This document shows, one piece after another, positions 32,615 to 41,583 of a stretch of 64,000 nt of DNA (positions within the stretch are counted from its first letter, which is position 1; each line of letters begins with the position of its first letter). The stretch lies in assembly GCA_002255905.1 (NCBI GenBank), contig NKIN01000004.1, positions 62,001-126,000 of the forward strand. Direction: 5' to 3'. The notes beneath the pieces were generated by a model that was not told where the DNA came from, did not search any database, and saw nothing but the letters and a program-made list of their open reading frames with translations. Source of the stretch: Burkholderiales bacterium PBB1. GTDB lineage: Bacteria; Pseudomonadota; Gammaproteobacteria; Burkholderiales; Burkholderiaceae_C. Position numbers and translations under genes: made by a program.

Positions 32615-33234
32615 GCGTCAGACGACGGCACCGTGCGCTCCAGCACCAGCAGCAGGTTGTTGGCCGGCATGGCGACCCGTTCGCGCAGGCGCAGTCCGAC
32701 CGCATGCGCCTGCGCCAGCACGTCTGCCCGCCGACGCAGGCCCCAGGCCGGGTTGCGCTCACGCAGGTCGGCGTCGAACGCCAGGTTTCCCGGCGCGGTC
32801 GGCACCTCCTCTTCCAGGTACGGGCCATAAAGAACCAGCCGACCCTCGGGCGACAGGCCATGGGCAGCCAGCTGCATCAGTGCCAGACAGGTGCTCCACG
32901 GCGCGATATGCAGCATGTTGGCGCAAAACACCGCGTCCACCGGCGCGGGCAGGCTCACAGAGGGCGCGGCCAGCACATCCAGGTGCACTGCCGGCAGCAC
33001 GTTGGCAAGTCCGTCGCACCACGCATCGATCGACGCCAAGGCGAGCGGCTCGGCATCGGTCGGCTGCCAGAGCCAGCCGGGCAGCCCTGCGGCGAAATGC
33101 GCCGCGTGCTGGCCAGTGCCACTCGCAATCTCGAGCGCGATGCCCGTGGGCGGCAGCACACGCTGCAGCTGCGCCAGGATCGGCACGCGGTTGCGCTCGG
33201 CGGACGGGCTGTGCTGTCGTGGATCGGGGGTCAT
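32611..33234 (-). CDS. DUF938 family methyltransferase-like protein
   Basis: SAM-binding protein of 207 residues. The family-specific N-terminus PSAERNRVPILAQLQRVLP leads to the SAM motif ALEIASGTGQHAAHFAAGLP and then WQPTDAEPLALASIDAW. A later segment is VFCANMLHIAPWSTCLALM. The substrate of DUF938 proteins is unknown. The ATG giving MTPDPRQHSP is preferred; longer frames run into the promoter of the divergent gene. Translationally coupled to the YgjP-like gene. Confidence 0.9.
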   Translation of the reverse strand: MTPDPRQHSPSAERNRVPILAQLQRVLPPTGIALEIASGTGQHAAHFAAGLPGWLWQPTDAEPLALASIDAWCDGLANVLPAVHLDVLAAPSVSLPAPVDAVFCANMLHIAPWSTCLALMQLAAHGLSPEGRLVLYGPYLEEEVPTAPGNLAFDADLRERNPAWGLRRRADVLAQAHAVGLRLRERVAMPANNLLLVLERTVPSSDA

Positions 33235-33354
33235 GCGTTCGCTTTCCAGGGAGTGATGGTGCCCGAAGTCGGTGCTGCCGCCGTGTGCCGCGTCCATGGG
33301 TTCGGGCGCGGGTCTTGCGTACCGAGGGATCACTCAGGCCCTCAGGAGTTGTCC

Positions 33355-33693
33355 ATGTCCTCGCCCAGCGTTGAGTCCATTCGCGAGTCGGTGCAGACCA
33401 CCTTCTGGCTCGCCCATCTGCTCGAGTACATGGAGCAGCGCGGTGGCGCGGTCGATGCGCAGGGCTACCGGGATGTCGTGACCCGGCTCCAGGAGCGTCT
33501 GCTGGGGCCGCTGCCCGACGCTGCGCTGGCGGCGGTGCTGCGCACCTACCCATCGGCTGTCGAGGTCTTCGAAAACCTGCACTATGCGCATGCGGGTCTG
33601 TCGTGTGCATCGCTGGAATGCACGGTGTTGTCCGAGGTGCTGGCCGCGCGGCTGATCGGCCGCGTTTCAGAACGCCGCCCGCATCGTCACTGA
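33355..33693 (+). CDS. Small hypothetical protein (112 aa)
   Basis: Soluble helical protein without a recognised domain. An acidic/aromatic N-terminal part reads VQTTFWLAHLLEYMEQRGG and a later segment VEVFENLHYAHAGLSCASLE. The ribosome site AGGAG lies about eight bases before the ATG. It is divergent from the DUF938 gene and convergent with the propeptide-like gene. Coding is supported by the ribosome site and its protein-like composition. No function proposed. Confidence 0.68.
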   Translation: MSSPSVESIRESVQTTFWLAHLLEYMEQRGGAVDAQGYRDVVTRLQERLLGPLPDAALAAVLRTYPSAVEVFENLHYAHAGLSCASLECTVLSEVLAARLIGRVSERRPHRH

Positions 33694-33746
33694 ACCCAAG
33701 CTCGAATGACGGCGGTGGCAGGTCTGCGCCAGGTGCAGCGGGCTTG

Positions 33747-34184
33747 CTACTCTGGCGATGCTGGCAGCGCTGAAGGCGCCATGGGCTGCATCAGCTGATC
33801 GGCCTCGACCGCCTTGACGCGTTTCGAGCGCCTGATGCGTTCGAGCGTGGGCGCATCGATCTCGAGCACGATCGAGGGCGCCCAGGCAAAGCGGTTCAGC
33901 ACCTTGCTGGCCGAGCCCTTCACCACCTCGTTGACGAACGCCTCTTGCGCGGCGGCGATGGCTTGGCGCTGCTGCGCCGCCGCGGCCGCGCTCAGCGTGC
34001 CCTCGGGCACGAACGGCAGGTCGAGCTGCACGATCACGCGTGCGGTGCCGCTGCTGGCGATCTGCGCGGCGATGGGGTCTGGGCTCATCGCGCCTGCTTT
34101 CACGCCCTGAGCACAAGCCACGGTGCCCAGCGACATCGCCAGCACCATGGCGGCACATCGGATCACGGGGGCCGTCGGGCTCAT
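33747..34184 (-). CDS. Stand-alone subtilase propeptide / I9 inhibitor-like protein
   Basis: Exported protein of 145 residues: a signal peptide ending near VACAQGVKAG, then a domain that resembles the N-terminal prodomain of S8 subtilisins. Key stretches are RVIVQLDLPFVPEG, a helix with AQQRQAIAAAQEAFVNEV and VLEIDAPTLERIRRSKRVKA, ending VEADQLMQPM. In subtilisins the catalytic domain would follow here, but the frame stops after about ten more residues and the next 50 bases show no protease start. It may be a free inhibitor/chaperone of a protease encoded elsewhere or a truncated gene. The signal could also be a lipoprotein type, but the lipobox is poor. Confidence 0.75.
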   Translation of the reverse strand: MSPTAPVIRCAAMVLAMSLGTVACAQGVKAGAMSPDPIAAQIASSGTARVIVQLDLPFVPEGTLSAAAAAQQRQAIAAAQEAFVNEVVKGSASKVLNRFAWAPSIVLEIDAPTLERIRRSKRVKAVEADQLMQPMAPSALPASPE

Positions 34185-34262
34185 GGGCGGTGAAGGGCGT
34201 CTGCCGGGTTGCTGGATGAGCACAAAGTTACCACGCGCAACTCAACGGCATCGGCTTGCACG

Positions 34263-35048
34263 TCAGGGCATCACGGACAACTCACGCAAGCGCTGGTGCG
34301 CCGCGTCGTCCCACGCGATGGGCAACTGGTTCCTGGCCTGCAGATAGTGGTGGGTGAACACCGCCAGATAAGCCTCCAGCGTCTGCTCGGCCCGGTGGTC
34401 GCCCGCCAGATTCAGGCACAGCGCCGCGACCTCGCTGGTGCAGAAGTGGTCGTTGCGGCGCGAGCGTCGCAGCCGGTATTGCGACTCCTGATCGGGCTGC
34501 AGGCTGAGCACCGGCAGGTGGTCGAGGTAGGGGCTCTTGCGAAACATCTTGCGGGCCTCGGCCCAGGTGGCGTCGAGCAGGATGAACAACGGGCGCTTTG
34601 CGGGCACGCCCTCCGCCGCATCGGGCAGCTGAACGCGCTGCACCACCCGGTCTGGCGCCGCATAGTCCGCCGGAAACACCACATACGGTTGCCACTGAGG
34701 GTCGCCCAGCAGCTGCAGCAAGGCGGGGTCGGTTTCGGTGCGCGCCCAGCCGAAGGCAAAGGTGTCGGCCACCACATCGGCGATCAGCCACCCGGTGTTG
34801 CTGGGCTTGAGCGGCTCGATGTCGGCCATCAACAGGCACACCCCCGAGCGCGTGGGCACCGTCGGGCGCAAGGCACACATGCAGTGGCTGGGCAACAACC
34901 GGCAACCCGCGCACCGCTCGCGCTTGAAGCCGCCGCGGGCGAGAAAGGGCTTGGCGCTGCGCGCCAGACGGGCGGCTCGCAACAAGGAGACGGCATGGGC
35001 CGTGGCGTGAGGCAATTCGGTGACTTCGAGGTTTCGCTCGATGTTCAC
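34263..35048 (-). CDS. tapT: DTW-domain tRNA aminocarboxypropyltransferase
   Basis: Enzyme that adds a 3-amino-3-carboxypropyl group to a tRNA uridine, using SAM. About 261 residues. The zinc-type motif RCAGCRLLPSHCMCALRP (Cys-x2-Cys-x6-Cys-x-Cys) is followed by CLLMADIEPLKPSNTGWLIA and the DTW-like motif FILLDATWAEARKMFRKSPY. A third signature is QYRLRRSRRNDHFCTSE. The GTG at 35048 giving VNIERN is preferred because homologues begin near there; a GTG at 35096 is possible. Family members are single genes, as here. Confidence 0.9.
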   Translation of the reverse strand: MNIERNLEVTELPHATAHAVSLLRAARLARSAKPFLARGGFKRERCAGCRLLPSHCMCALRPTVPTRSGVCLLMADIEPLKPSNTGWLIADVVADTFAFGWARTETDPALLQLLGDPQWQPYVVFPADYAAPDRVVQRVQLPDAAEGVPAKRPLFILLDATWAEARKMFRKSPYLDHLPVLSLQPDQESQYRLRRSRRNDHFCTSEVAALCLNLAGDHRAEQTLEAYLAVFTHHYLQARNQLPIAWDDAAHQRLRELSVMP

Positions 35049-35229
35049 ACACCCGGTGGGGGTCGGCCGCTTTGTTTCGTTCGTAACACAGCCCACCGGT
35101 TTTCACGTGTCAACGCGTCAGCGCCGGCCGACAAAGGCGCGTTGTGACTGCATGACCAGCACATGCTGGCTTGCTCAAGATGCTCGGAGCCAATGCGAGC
35201 GTCGCTAGACATCAAGGAAAGACCGAATC

Positions 35230-35418
35230 ATGAAGAAGAACCTGCTCATCGCCGCCGTGCTCACCACCTTCGCTGCCGTGTCGTTTGCCGCGACCCCCAC
35301 CCCGCCGGCAGCCGCCTCGGCAGCCACTCCGGCCGCCAAGCCCGCGCACAAGGTGAAGCACGCTCACACCGCGAAGAAGCCCGCGGCGCCTGCAGCCGCT
35401 GCGCCGGTGGCCAAGTAA
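35230..35418 (+). CDS. Small secreted Ala/Pro/Lys-rich protein
   Basis: 62-residue exported peptide: signal peptide MKKNLLIAAVLTTFAAVSFA, then a low-complexity basic tail with PAHKVKHAHTAKKP. It resembles the small acid-shock/histone-like basic proteins of proteobacteria in composition only. The ribosome site AAGGAAAG lies about ten bases before the ATG, and a strong terminator follows 22 bp after the stop, so it is a compact monocistronic gene. The 181-bp region upstream holds no other gene. Confidence 0.75.
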   Translation: MKKNLLIAAVLTTFAAVSFAATPTPPAAASAATPAAKPAHKVKHAHTAKKPAAPAAAAPVAK

Positions 35419-35440
35419 GCGCACCGCGCCTGTCGCGCAA

Positions 35441-35468
35441 GGGCCTGGGGAATCCCAGGCCCTTTTTT
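35441..35468 (+). terminator. Rho-independent terminator
   Basis: Nine-base stem GGGCCTGGG/CCCAGGCCC with loop GAAT followed by six T residues. It ends the small secreted-protein gene. The fds operon converges on the same place from the other side, but only the plus-strand side has a T-run. Confidence 0.9.
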
Positions 35469-35479
35469 GTTCCGGCGGG

Positions 35480-35704
35480 TCAGCCCAGCTCGCTGCGGTG
35501 GGCGGCCAGGGCCTCGGCCACGATCGGGCTGAGCGCGCCGCTGCCGTGCGTATCGACGTGGGCCAGCAGCTCGCGCCGCATGCGCGGCTCCCAGAACTTG
35601 CGCAGGTGGTCGGCGATGCCGTCGACCGCTTCGGCGTGATCGGGCATCGCCTCGAAGAAGGCGCCGATCTGATTGGCCATCTTGACCAGGGTCTCAATCT
35701 GCAT
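35480..35704 (-). CDS. fdsD: Formate dehydrogenase delta subunit
   Basis: Small protein of 74 residues, the last gene of the fds operon, needed for full formate dehydrogenase activity. MQIETLVKMANQIGAFFEAM is typical, followed by a part with HAEAVDGIADHLRKFWEPRM. The ATG at 35704 is preferred; a Met six codons earlier is within fdhD. It overlaps the fdhD end by about 11 bases, so it is translated from the same message. Exact biochemical role unclear. Confidence 0.9.
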   Translation of the reverse strand: MQIETLVKMANQIGAFFEAMPDHAEAVDGIADHLRKFWEPRMRRELLAHVDTHGSGALSPIVAEALAAHRSELG

Positions 35705-36518
35705 GGGCTTCAGCGCGCGCAACGCTCAGGTCGATGCGGCCAGGGTGGGTGTAGATCACCGCGCCGTGCTGGCGCACGAACCCGGCCAGGGTGAGGCCAG
35801 CCCGCTCGGCGGTGGCCACCGCCAGCGTCGTCGGTGCCGACACGGCGGCCAGCAAGCCGACGCCGGCGGCGGCGGCCTTCTGCACCATCTCGAAGCTCGC
35901 GCGGCTGGTGACGGCGATGAACCCCGCCGACGCGTCGATGCCCGCCGTGGCCAGCGCGCCGATCAGCTTGTCGAGGGCGTTGTGCCGGCCGATGTCTTCG
36001 CGCAGGTGCACCACCGTGCCGTCGGCCGTGCACCAGGCCGCGGCGTGAACGGCGCCGGTGAGCTGCTGCAGCGGCTGGCGCGCCGCCATGCCGACCATGG
36101 CGCGCTCGATGGCGGCTGGCGTGCAGCGCAGGGCACCGGTGTACGCCGGCAGCGCTCGCGCCACCGCCGTCAGGCTCTCGGCACCGCACAGTCCGCAGCC
36201 GGTGCGCCCTGCCATCACTCGGCGATGCGCCTTCAGCCGCGCAAAGGCCGCGGCCGAGACCTGCAGCTGCAGCGTGATGCCGAGCTCACCGGCCGACGCC
36301 TCCACGCCATACAGCTCGTGCGGCCCGTCGAGGAGTCCCTCGCTGAGCGAAAAGCCCAGCGCGAAGTCGGCCAGATCGAGCGGGGTGGCCAGCATCACCG
36401 CGTGCGAGATGCCGTTGTATTCCAGCGCCACCGGCACCTCCTCGGCCACCCAGTCGGTGGCCGACGTGATCTCACCGCCCCCCAGGCGGTGCACCGGCCT
36501 CGCTGTGGTGCCGTCCAT
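35694..36518 (-). CDS. fdhD: Formate dehydrogenase sulfurtransferase FdhD
   Basis: Accessory protein of 274 residues that transfers sulfur from IscS to the molybdenum cofactor of formate dehydrogenase. The Cys pair is in GRTGCGLCGAESL, the known functional motif. Other conserved parts are ALGFSLSEGLLDG, VHLREDIGRHNALDKLIGAL and GFIAVTSRASFEMVQKAA. It starts four bases after fdsA ends. Its location within the operon is normal for soluble NAD-dependent enzymes. Confidence 0.96.
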   Translation of the reverse strand: MDGTTARPVHRLGGGEITSATDWVAEEVPVALEYNGISHAVMLATPLDLADFALGFSLSEGLLDGPHELYGVEASAGELGITLQLQVSAAAFARLKAHRRVMAGRTGCGLCGAESLTAVARALPAYTGALRCTPAAIERAMVGMAARQPLQQLTGAVHAAAWCTADGTVVHLREDIGRHNALDKLIGALATAGIDASAGFIAVTSRASFEMVQKAAAAGVGLLAAVSAPTTLAVATAERAGLTLAGFVRQHGAVIYTHPGRIDLSVARAEAHAD

Positions 36519-36522
36519 GGGG

Positions 36523-39405
36523 CTATGGGGCGGGTGAGGCCGCCACCGTGGCGCCCGCCGCGTCCAGCAGCGCGTGCTGCAGGCGGTCGTTGCGGACGTG
36601 CTCCTGCTGCCAGGCCGAGGGCTGCATCACCGGCATCACCTGCACCACCGTCACCTTGTACTCAGGGCAGTTGGTGGCCCAGTCGGAGTTGTCGGTGGTG
36701 ATCACGTTGGCACCCGATTCAGGGAAGTGGAAGGTCGTGTACACCACGCCCGGCTGCACGCGGTCGGTGACGGTGGCGCGCAGCACCGTCTCGCCCGCCC
36801 GGCTCTGGATGCCCACCCAGGCGTCCTGCACGATGCCGCGCTCCTCGGCGTCGTGGGGGTGGATCTCGAGCCGGTCTTCGCTGTGCCAGCGGTTGTTCTC
36901 GGTGCGCCGCGTCTGCGCGCCCACGTTGTATTGCGACAGGATGCGGCCCGTGGTCAGCAGCAGCGGAAAGCGGCGCGTCACCTTCTCGTCGGAGGCCACG
37001 TACTGCGTGATGATGAAACGGCCCTTGCCGCGCACGAAGTGGTCCACGTGCAGCGTCGGCGTGCCCGCGGGCGCCTCGGCGTTGCAGGGCCACTGGATGC
37101 TGCCGAGTTCGTCGAGCCTGGCGTAGCTGACACCGGCGAAGGTGGGCGTCAGCGCCGCGATCTCGGCCATGATCTGCTCGGGGTGGGTGTAGTGCATCGG
37201 GTAGCCCAGCGCGTTGGCGAGCTTCACCGTCACCTCCCAGTCGGCGAGGCCCGCCCGCGGCGGCATCACCTTGCGCACGCGCGAGATGCGGCGTTCGGCG
37301 TTCGTGAAGGTGCCGTCCCTCTCGAGGAACGACGAGCCGGGCAGGAAGACGTGGGCGTACTTCGCGGTCTCGTTGAGGAACAGGTCCTGCACCACCACGC
37401 ACTCCATCGCCTGCAGCGCTGCGGCCACGTGCTGGGTGTCCGGGTCCGACTGCACGATGTCCTCGCCCTGGCAGTACAGCCCCTTGAAAGCCCCGCTCGT
37501 GGCCGCGTCGAGCATGTTCGGGATGCGCAGGCCCGGCTCGGGGTTGATCGCCACGCCCCAGGCCGCTTCGAACGTGGCCCGCACGGTGCTGTCGGACACA
37601 TGTCGGTAGCCCGGAAGCTCGTGCGGGAACGAGCCCATGTCGCAGGCCCCCTGCACATTGTTCTGGCCTCGCAGCGGGTTCACGCCCACGCCTTCGCGGC
37701 CCATGTTGCCGGTGGCCATGGCCAGGTTGGCAATCGCCATCACCGCGGTCGATCCCTGGCTGTGCTCGGTCACACCCAGGCCGTAGTAAATGGCACCGTT
37801 GCCCGCGGTGGCGTACAGCCGCGCGGCAGCGCGCACCTCGGCCGCCGGCACGCCGGTGACGGCCTCCATCGCTTCGGGTGAATTCGCCGCGCGGGCGACG
37901 AACTCGCGCCACGCACCGAACGATCGGGCCTCGCAGCGGTCGGCCACGAAGTCTTCTTTCACCAGCCCTTCGGTCACCACCACGTGCGCCAGCGCGGTGA
38001 GCAGCGCCACGTTGGTGCCCGGCTTGAGCTGCAGGTGATGATCGGCATGCACATGCGGGGTGCGCACGAGGTCGATGCGCCGCGGGTCGACCACGATCAG
38101 CTTGGCGCCCGGCGTGTACCCATTGCCGCGCAGGCGCCGTTTCAGGCGCGAAGCGAACACCGGGTGGCCATCGGTCGGGTTGGCACCGATCACCACGATC
38201 ACATCGGCCTGCTCGACCGACTTGAACGGCTGCGTGCCCGCCGATTCGCCCAGCGTCTGCTTCAGGCCATAGCCGGTGGGCGAATGGCACACCCGCGCGC
38301 AGGTGTCGACGTTGTTGTTGCCGAAGGCCGCGCGCACCAGTTTCTGCACCAGATACGTTTCCTCGTTGGTACAGCGCGACGAGGTGATGCCGCCGATGCT
38401 GTCGGTGCCGTGTTGGGCCTGGATGCGCCGGAACTCGCGGGCCGCATGGTCGAGGGCGACCTCCCAGCTCACTTCCTGCCAGGGGTCGGTGATCGCAGCG
38501 CGGATCATCGGCGTGGTGATGCGGTCCGGGTGCGTGGCGTAGCCCCAGGCGAAGCGGCCCTTCACACACGAGTGGCCCTCGTTGGCCTGGCCGTCCTTCC
38601 ACGGCACCATGCGCACCACCTCGTTGCCCTTCATCTCGGCCTTGAAGCCGCAGCCCACGCCGCAGTAGGCGCAGGTGGTGGTGACGCTGTGCTCGCCCTG
38701 GCCCAGCCAGATCACGCTCTTTTCCTGCAGCGTGGCGGTGGGGCAGGCCTCGACGCAGGCGCCGCAGCTCACGCATTCGCTTTGCATGAAGGGCTCGTCC
38801 TGCCCCGGCGACACGCGCGACTCGAACCCACGGCCGCTGATGGTCAAAGCGAAGGTGCCTTGCGTTTCCTCGCAGGCGCGCACGCAGCGGTTGCACACGA
38901 TGCACTTGCTCGGGTCGTAGGTGAAATACGGGTTCGACTCGTCCTTCGCGTCGGCCAGGTGGTTGGCGCCCTGGTAGCCGTAGCGCACCTCGCGCAGGCC
39001 GGTGACGCCGGCCATGTCCTGCAGTTCACAGTTGCCGTTGGCCGGGCAGGTGAGGCAGTCGAGCGGGTGGTCGGAGATGTAGAGCTCCATCACGCCCTTG
39101 CGCAGCTGCTGCAGCTTGGGGGTTTGCGTGCGCACGGTCATGCCCGCCTCGGCTGGGGTGGTGCATGACGCGGGGTACCCCTTGCGCCCGTCAACCTCCA
39201 CCAGGCACAGACGGCACGAGCCGAACGGCTCGAGGCTGTCGGTGGCGCACAGCTTGGGCACCTGGATGCCGGCTTCGGCCGCCGCGCGCAGCAGCGAGGT
39301 GCCCTGCGGCACCGTGACCGTCTGGCCATCGATGTCGAGCGTGACTTCGGCCGCGGCCTCGCGCTTGGGCGTGCCCAGATCGGACTGCATCAGGTGCTTC
39401 AGCAT
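36523..39405 (-). CDS. fdsA: NAD-dependent formate dehydrogenase alpha subunit
   Basis: Catalytic molybdopterin subunit, 960 residues: N-terminal 2Fe-2S ferredoxin (LCATDSLEPFGSCRLCLVEV and the Cys of ASCTTP), a His-Cys 4Fe-4S region (HPLDCLTCPANGNCELQ), two 4Fe-4S clusters (CIVCNRCVRAC and CVSCGACVEAC), and a fourth cluster (CAYCGVGCGF) before the bis-MGD part. The active-site Cys is in ARVCHSPTGYG. It oxidises formate to CO2 and sends electrons to FdsB. GGAGG lies eight bases before the ATG, overlapping the fdsB end. Confidence 0.97.
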   Translation of the reverse strand: MLKHLMQSDLGTPKREAAAEVTLDIDGQTVTVPQGTSLLRAAAEAGIQVPKLCATDSLEPFGSCRLCLVEVDGRKGYPASCTTPAEAGMTVRTQTPKLQQLRKGVMELYISDHPLDCLTCPANGNCELQDMAGVTGLREVRYGYQGANHLADAKDESNPYFTYDPSKCIVCNRCVRACEETQGTFALTISGRGFESRVSPGQDEPFMQSECVSCGACVEACPTATLQEKSVIWLGQGEHSVTTTCAYCGVGCGFKAEMKGNEVVRMVPWKDGQANEGHSCVKGRFAWGYATHPDRITTPMIRAAITDPWQEVSWEVALDHAAREFRRIQAQHGTDSIGGITSSRCTNEETYLVQKLVRAAFGNNNVDTCARVCHSPTGYGLKQTLGESAGTQPFKSVEQADVIVVIGANPTDGHPVFASRLKRRLRGNGYTPGAKLIVVDPRRIDLVRTPHVHADHHLQLKPGTNVALLTALAHVVVTEGLVKEDFVADRCEARSFGAWREFVARAANSPEAMEAVTGVPAAEVRAAARLYATAGNGAIYYGLGVTEHSQGSTAVMAIANLAMATGNMGREGVGVNPLRGQNNVQGACDMGSFPHELPGYRHVSDSTVRATFEAAWGVAINPEPGLRIPNMLDAATSGAFKGLYCQGEDIVQSDPDTQHVAAALQAMECVVVQDLFLNETAKYAHVFLPGSSFLERDGTFTNAERRISRVRKVMPPRAGLADWEVTVKLANALGYPMHYTHPEQIMAEIAALTPTFAGVSYARLDELGSIQWPCNAEAPAGTPTLHVDHFVRGKGRFIITQYVASDEKVTRRFPLLLTTGRILSQYNVGAQTRRTENNRWHSEDRLEIHPHDAEERGIVQDAWVGIQSRAGETVLRATVTDRVQPGVVYTTFHFPESGANVITTDNSDWATNCPEYKVTVVQVMPVMQPSAWQQEHVRNDRLQHALLDAAGATVAASPAP

Positions 39406-40976
39406 GGCGGACCTCCGTGGGGGGTGTGGTTCACCCCGAAGTCTTCAGGGTAGTGGTTCAGGGCCGAGAGCACCGGGTACGGCGTCATGCCCCCCATCGC
39501 GCACAGGGAGCCGTGGAGCATGGTGTCGCACAGATCGCGCAGCAGTTGCACCGGTTGCTCGCGCTGCGGCCCGGCGATGATCTTGTCGATGACTTCCACC
39601 CCGCGCGTCGAGCCGATCCGGCACGGCGTGCACTTGCCGCAGCTCTCGAGCGCGCAGAAGGCCATCGCGTAGCGGGCGAGCCGGGCCAGATCGGCCGTGT
39701 CGTCGTGCACCACGATGCCGCCGTGACCCAGCACCGCACCCACCGCGGCATAGGCCTCGTAGTCGAGCGGGATGTCCCACTGCGATGGCGGCACATACGC
39801 ACCCAGTGGCCCGCCCACCTGCACCGCCTTCACCGGCCTGCCGCTGGCGGTGCCGCCGCCGTAGTCGAACAGCAGCTCTCGCAGCGTCACGCCAAAGGCC
39901 ACCTCGATCAGCCCGCCGTGGCGGATGTTGCCCGCCAGCTGCACCAGCAGCGTGCCGCGCGAGCGGCCCATGCCGACGTCGCGGTAATGCGCCGCGCCCC
40001 GCGCCAGGATCAGTGGCACGCTGGCCAGCGTGATCACGTTGTTGATGACCGTGGGCTGGCCGAACAGCCCCTCGATGGCAGGCAGCGGCGGCTTGGCACG
40101 CACGATGCCGCGCTTGCCTTCCAGGCTTTCGAGCATCGCGGTTTCTTCGCCGCACACATAAGAGCCCGCCGCCTTGCGGATGTGCAGGTGAAACGCCTGC
40201 CCGCTGCCCAGCACATTGGCACCCACGTAGCCGGCCGCTTCGGCCCGGTGCACCGCCTCGCGCATCGTCGCCACCGCGTGCGGGTACTCCGAGCGGATGT
40301 AGACATAGCCCTGCGTGGCGCCCACCGCGAGTGCAGCGATCGTCATGCCTTCGATCAGCATGTACGGGTCACCCTCCATCGCCATGCGATCGGCATAGGT
40401 GCCAGAGTCGCCCTCGTCGGCGTTGCACACCACGTACTTCTGTGCCGCCGGGGTGCTGCGCACCGTCTTCCACTTGATCCCGGTCGGAAAGGCGGCACCA
40501 CCGCGCCCGCGCAGGCCCGACTGCAGCACTTCTTCCACCACCTGGTCGCCCGCCATGCCCAGCGCGCGACGCAGCCCTGCGTAGCCGCCGTGGGCTTCGT
40601 AATCGGCGATCGACAGCGGGTCGGTGAGGCCCATGCGGGCGAAGGTCAGCCGCTGCTGGCGGGCGAGGTAAGGGATCTGCTCGGTCAGCCCCAGGCGCAG
40701 CGGGTGCGCCCCGCCTTGCAACGCGCCGGCATCGAGCAGGCCGGCCACGTCGTCCACCGTGACCGGGCCGTAGGCCACGCGGCCGGCGGGCGTGGCCACT
40801 TCAAGCAAAGGCTCCAGCCAGAACAGCCCGCGCGAGCTGTTGCGCACCAGCGTGATGGGCAGGCCGCGCACCGCGGCTTCGTCGGCCAGGCGGCGGGCCA
40901 CGCGGTCGGCCCCCACGGCCAGCGCAGCCGAGTCGCACGGCAGGTAGACGGTGGCGTGCTCCGCGGGCCCGTTCAT
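39399..40976 (-). CDS. fdsB: NAD-dependent formate dehydrogenase beta subunit
   Basis: FMN- and NAD-binding subunit of 525 residues, similar to NuoF with an N-terminal thioredoxin-like extension. The FMN/NAD site reads LRGRGGAAFPTGIKWK and CNADEGDSGTYADR; the 4Fe-4S site is ESCGKCTPCRIGSTRG with a distal Cys in LCAMGGMTP. Electrons from FdsA leave here to NAD. Start: ATG at 40976, overlapping fdsG; the longer frame lies inside fdsG. Confidence 0.97.
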   Translation of the reverse strand: MNGPAEHATVYLPCDSAALAVGADRVARRLADEAAVRGLPITLVRNSSRGLFWLEPLLEVATPAGRVAYGPVTVDDVAGLLDAGALQGGAHPLRLGLTEQIPYLARQQRLTFARMGLTDPLSIADYEAHGGYAGLRRALGMAGDQVVEEVLQSGLRGRGGAAFPTGIKWKTVRSTPAAQKYVVCNADEGDSGTYADRMAMEGDPYMLIEGMTIAALAVGATQGYVYIRSEYPHAVATMREAVHRAEAAGYVGANVLGSGQAFHLHIRKAAGSYVCGEETAMLESLEGKRGIVRAKPPLPAIEGLFGQPTVINNVITLASVPLILARGAAHYRDVGMGRSRGTLLVQLAGNIRHGGLIEVAFGVTLRELLFDYGGGTASGRPVKAVQVGGPLGAYVPPSQWDIPLDYEAYAAVGAVLGHGGIVVHDDTADLARLARYAMAFCALESCGKCTPCRIGSTRGVEVIDKIIAGPQREQPVQLLRDLCDTMLHGSLCAMGGMTPYPVLSALNHYPEDFGVNHTPHGGPPC

Positions 40977-41482
40977 GCCGTGGGCACCGGGTGGGCCACC
41001 AGCGCATCGAAACGCTGCGGCGTGACCCGCGCGTGGAGCGCATCGCCCACCATCACCGCCGGCGACGAGGCGCACAGCCCCAGGCAGTACACCGGCTCGA
41101 GCGACCACGCCCCATCGGCCGAGGTGGCATGCACTGCGCAGCCCAGGCGCTGCTGCACGTGCGCCAGCAACGCCTCGGCGCCCATCGCCTGACACGCTTC
41201 GGCACGGCACACCTGCACCACGCAGCGGCCGGGCGGCTGGCTGCGAAAGTGGTGGTAGTAGGTGACGACGCCGTGCACCTCGGCACGCGTCAGGTTCAGC
41301 GCGTGGGCGATCTCGGGCACCGCCGCGGCCGGCACATGGCCCAGCGCGTCCTGCACCGCGTGCAGGATGGGCAGCAGCGCCCCAGGCTCACCGGCGAGGC
41401 GCGTCACGATGTCGCGCACGACCACTGCCACGTCCTTGCTGGCGTTACGCATGTTGCTGATGTCGCCCACGTCACTTTCCAC
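40973..41482 (-). CDS. fdsG: NAD-dependent formate dehydrogenase gamma subunit
   Basis: 2Fe-2S subunit of 169 residues related to NuoE. Four Cys ligands: VVQVCRAEACQAMG and PVYCLGLCASSPAVMV. The N-terminal helix bundle is VPEIAHALNLTRAEVHGVVT with YYHHFRSQPPG. It heads the fdsGBA-fdhD-fdsD operon. The GTG at 41482 is used here; an ATG ten codons downstream (41452) is the alternative and neither has a strong ribosome site. The upstream gap of about 100 bp to the divergent FrnE-like gene has to hold the promoter. Confidence 0.95.
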   Translation of the reverse strand: MESDVGDISNMRNASKDVAVVVRDIVTRLAGEPGALLPILHAVQDALGHVPAAAVPEIAHALNLTRAEVHGVVTYYHHFRSQPPGRCVVQVCRAEACQAMGAEALLAHVQQRLGCAVHATSADGAWSLEPVYCLGLCASSPAVMVGDALHARVTPQRFDALVAHPVPTA

Positions 41483-41583
41483 GTTCAGCCCCCTTGGCCC
41501 GGATCGAACTCGGTGGCAAAAGTCGGGCCAGCCCGAAGATCATGTCACGGCCCCATCAACCCTGAAAGCCGACAATCGTGCGC

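Noticed and set aside
32088-32830. C-terminal extension of the frame starting at 31856
   Set aside because: It runs antisense through the YgjP-like and DUF938 genes; taken as run-on of a broken gene.
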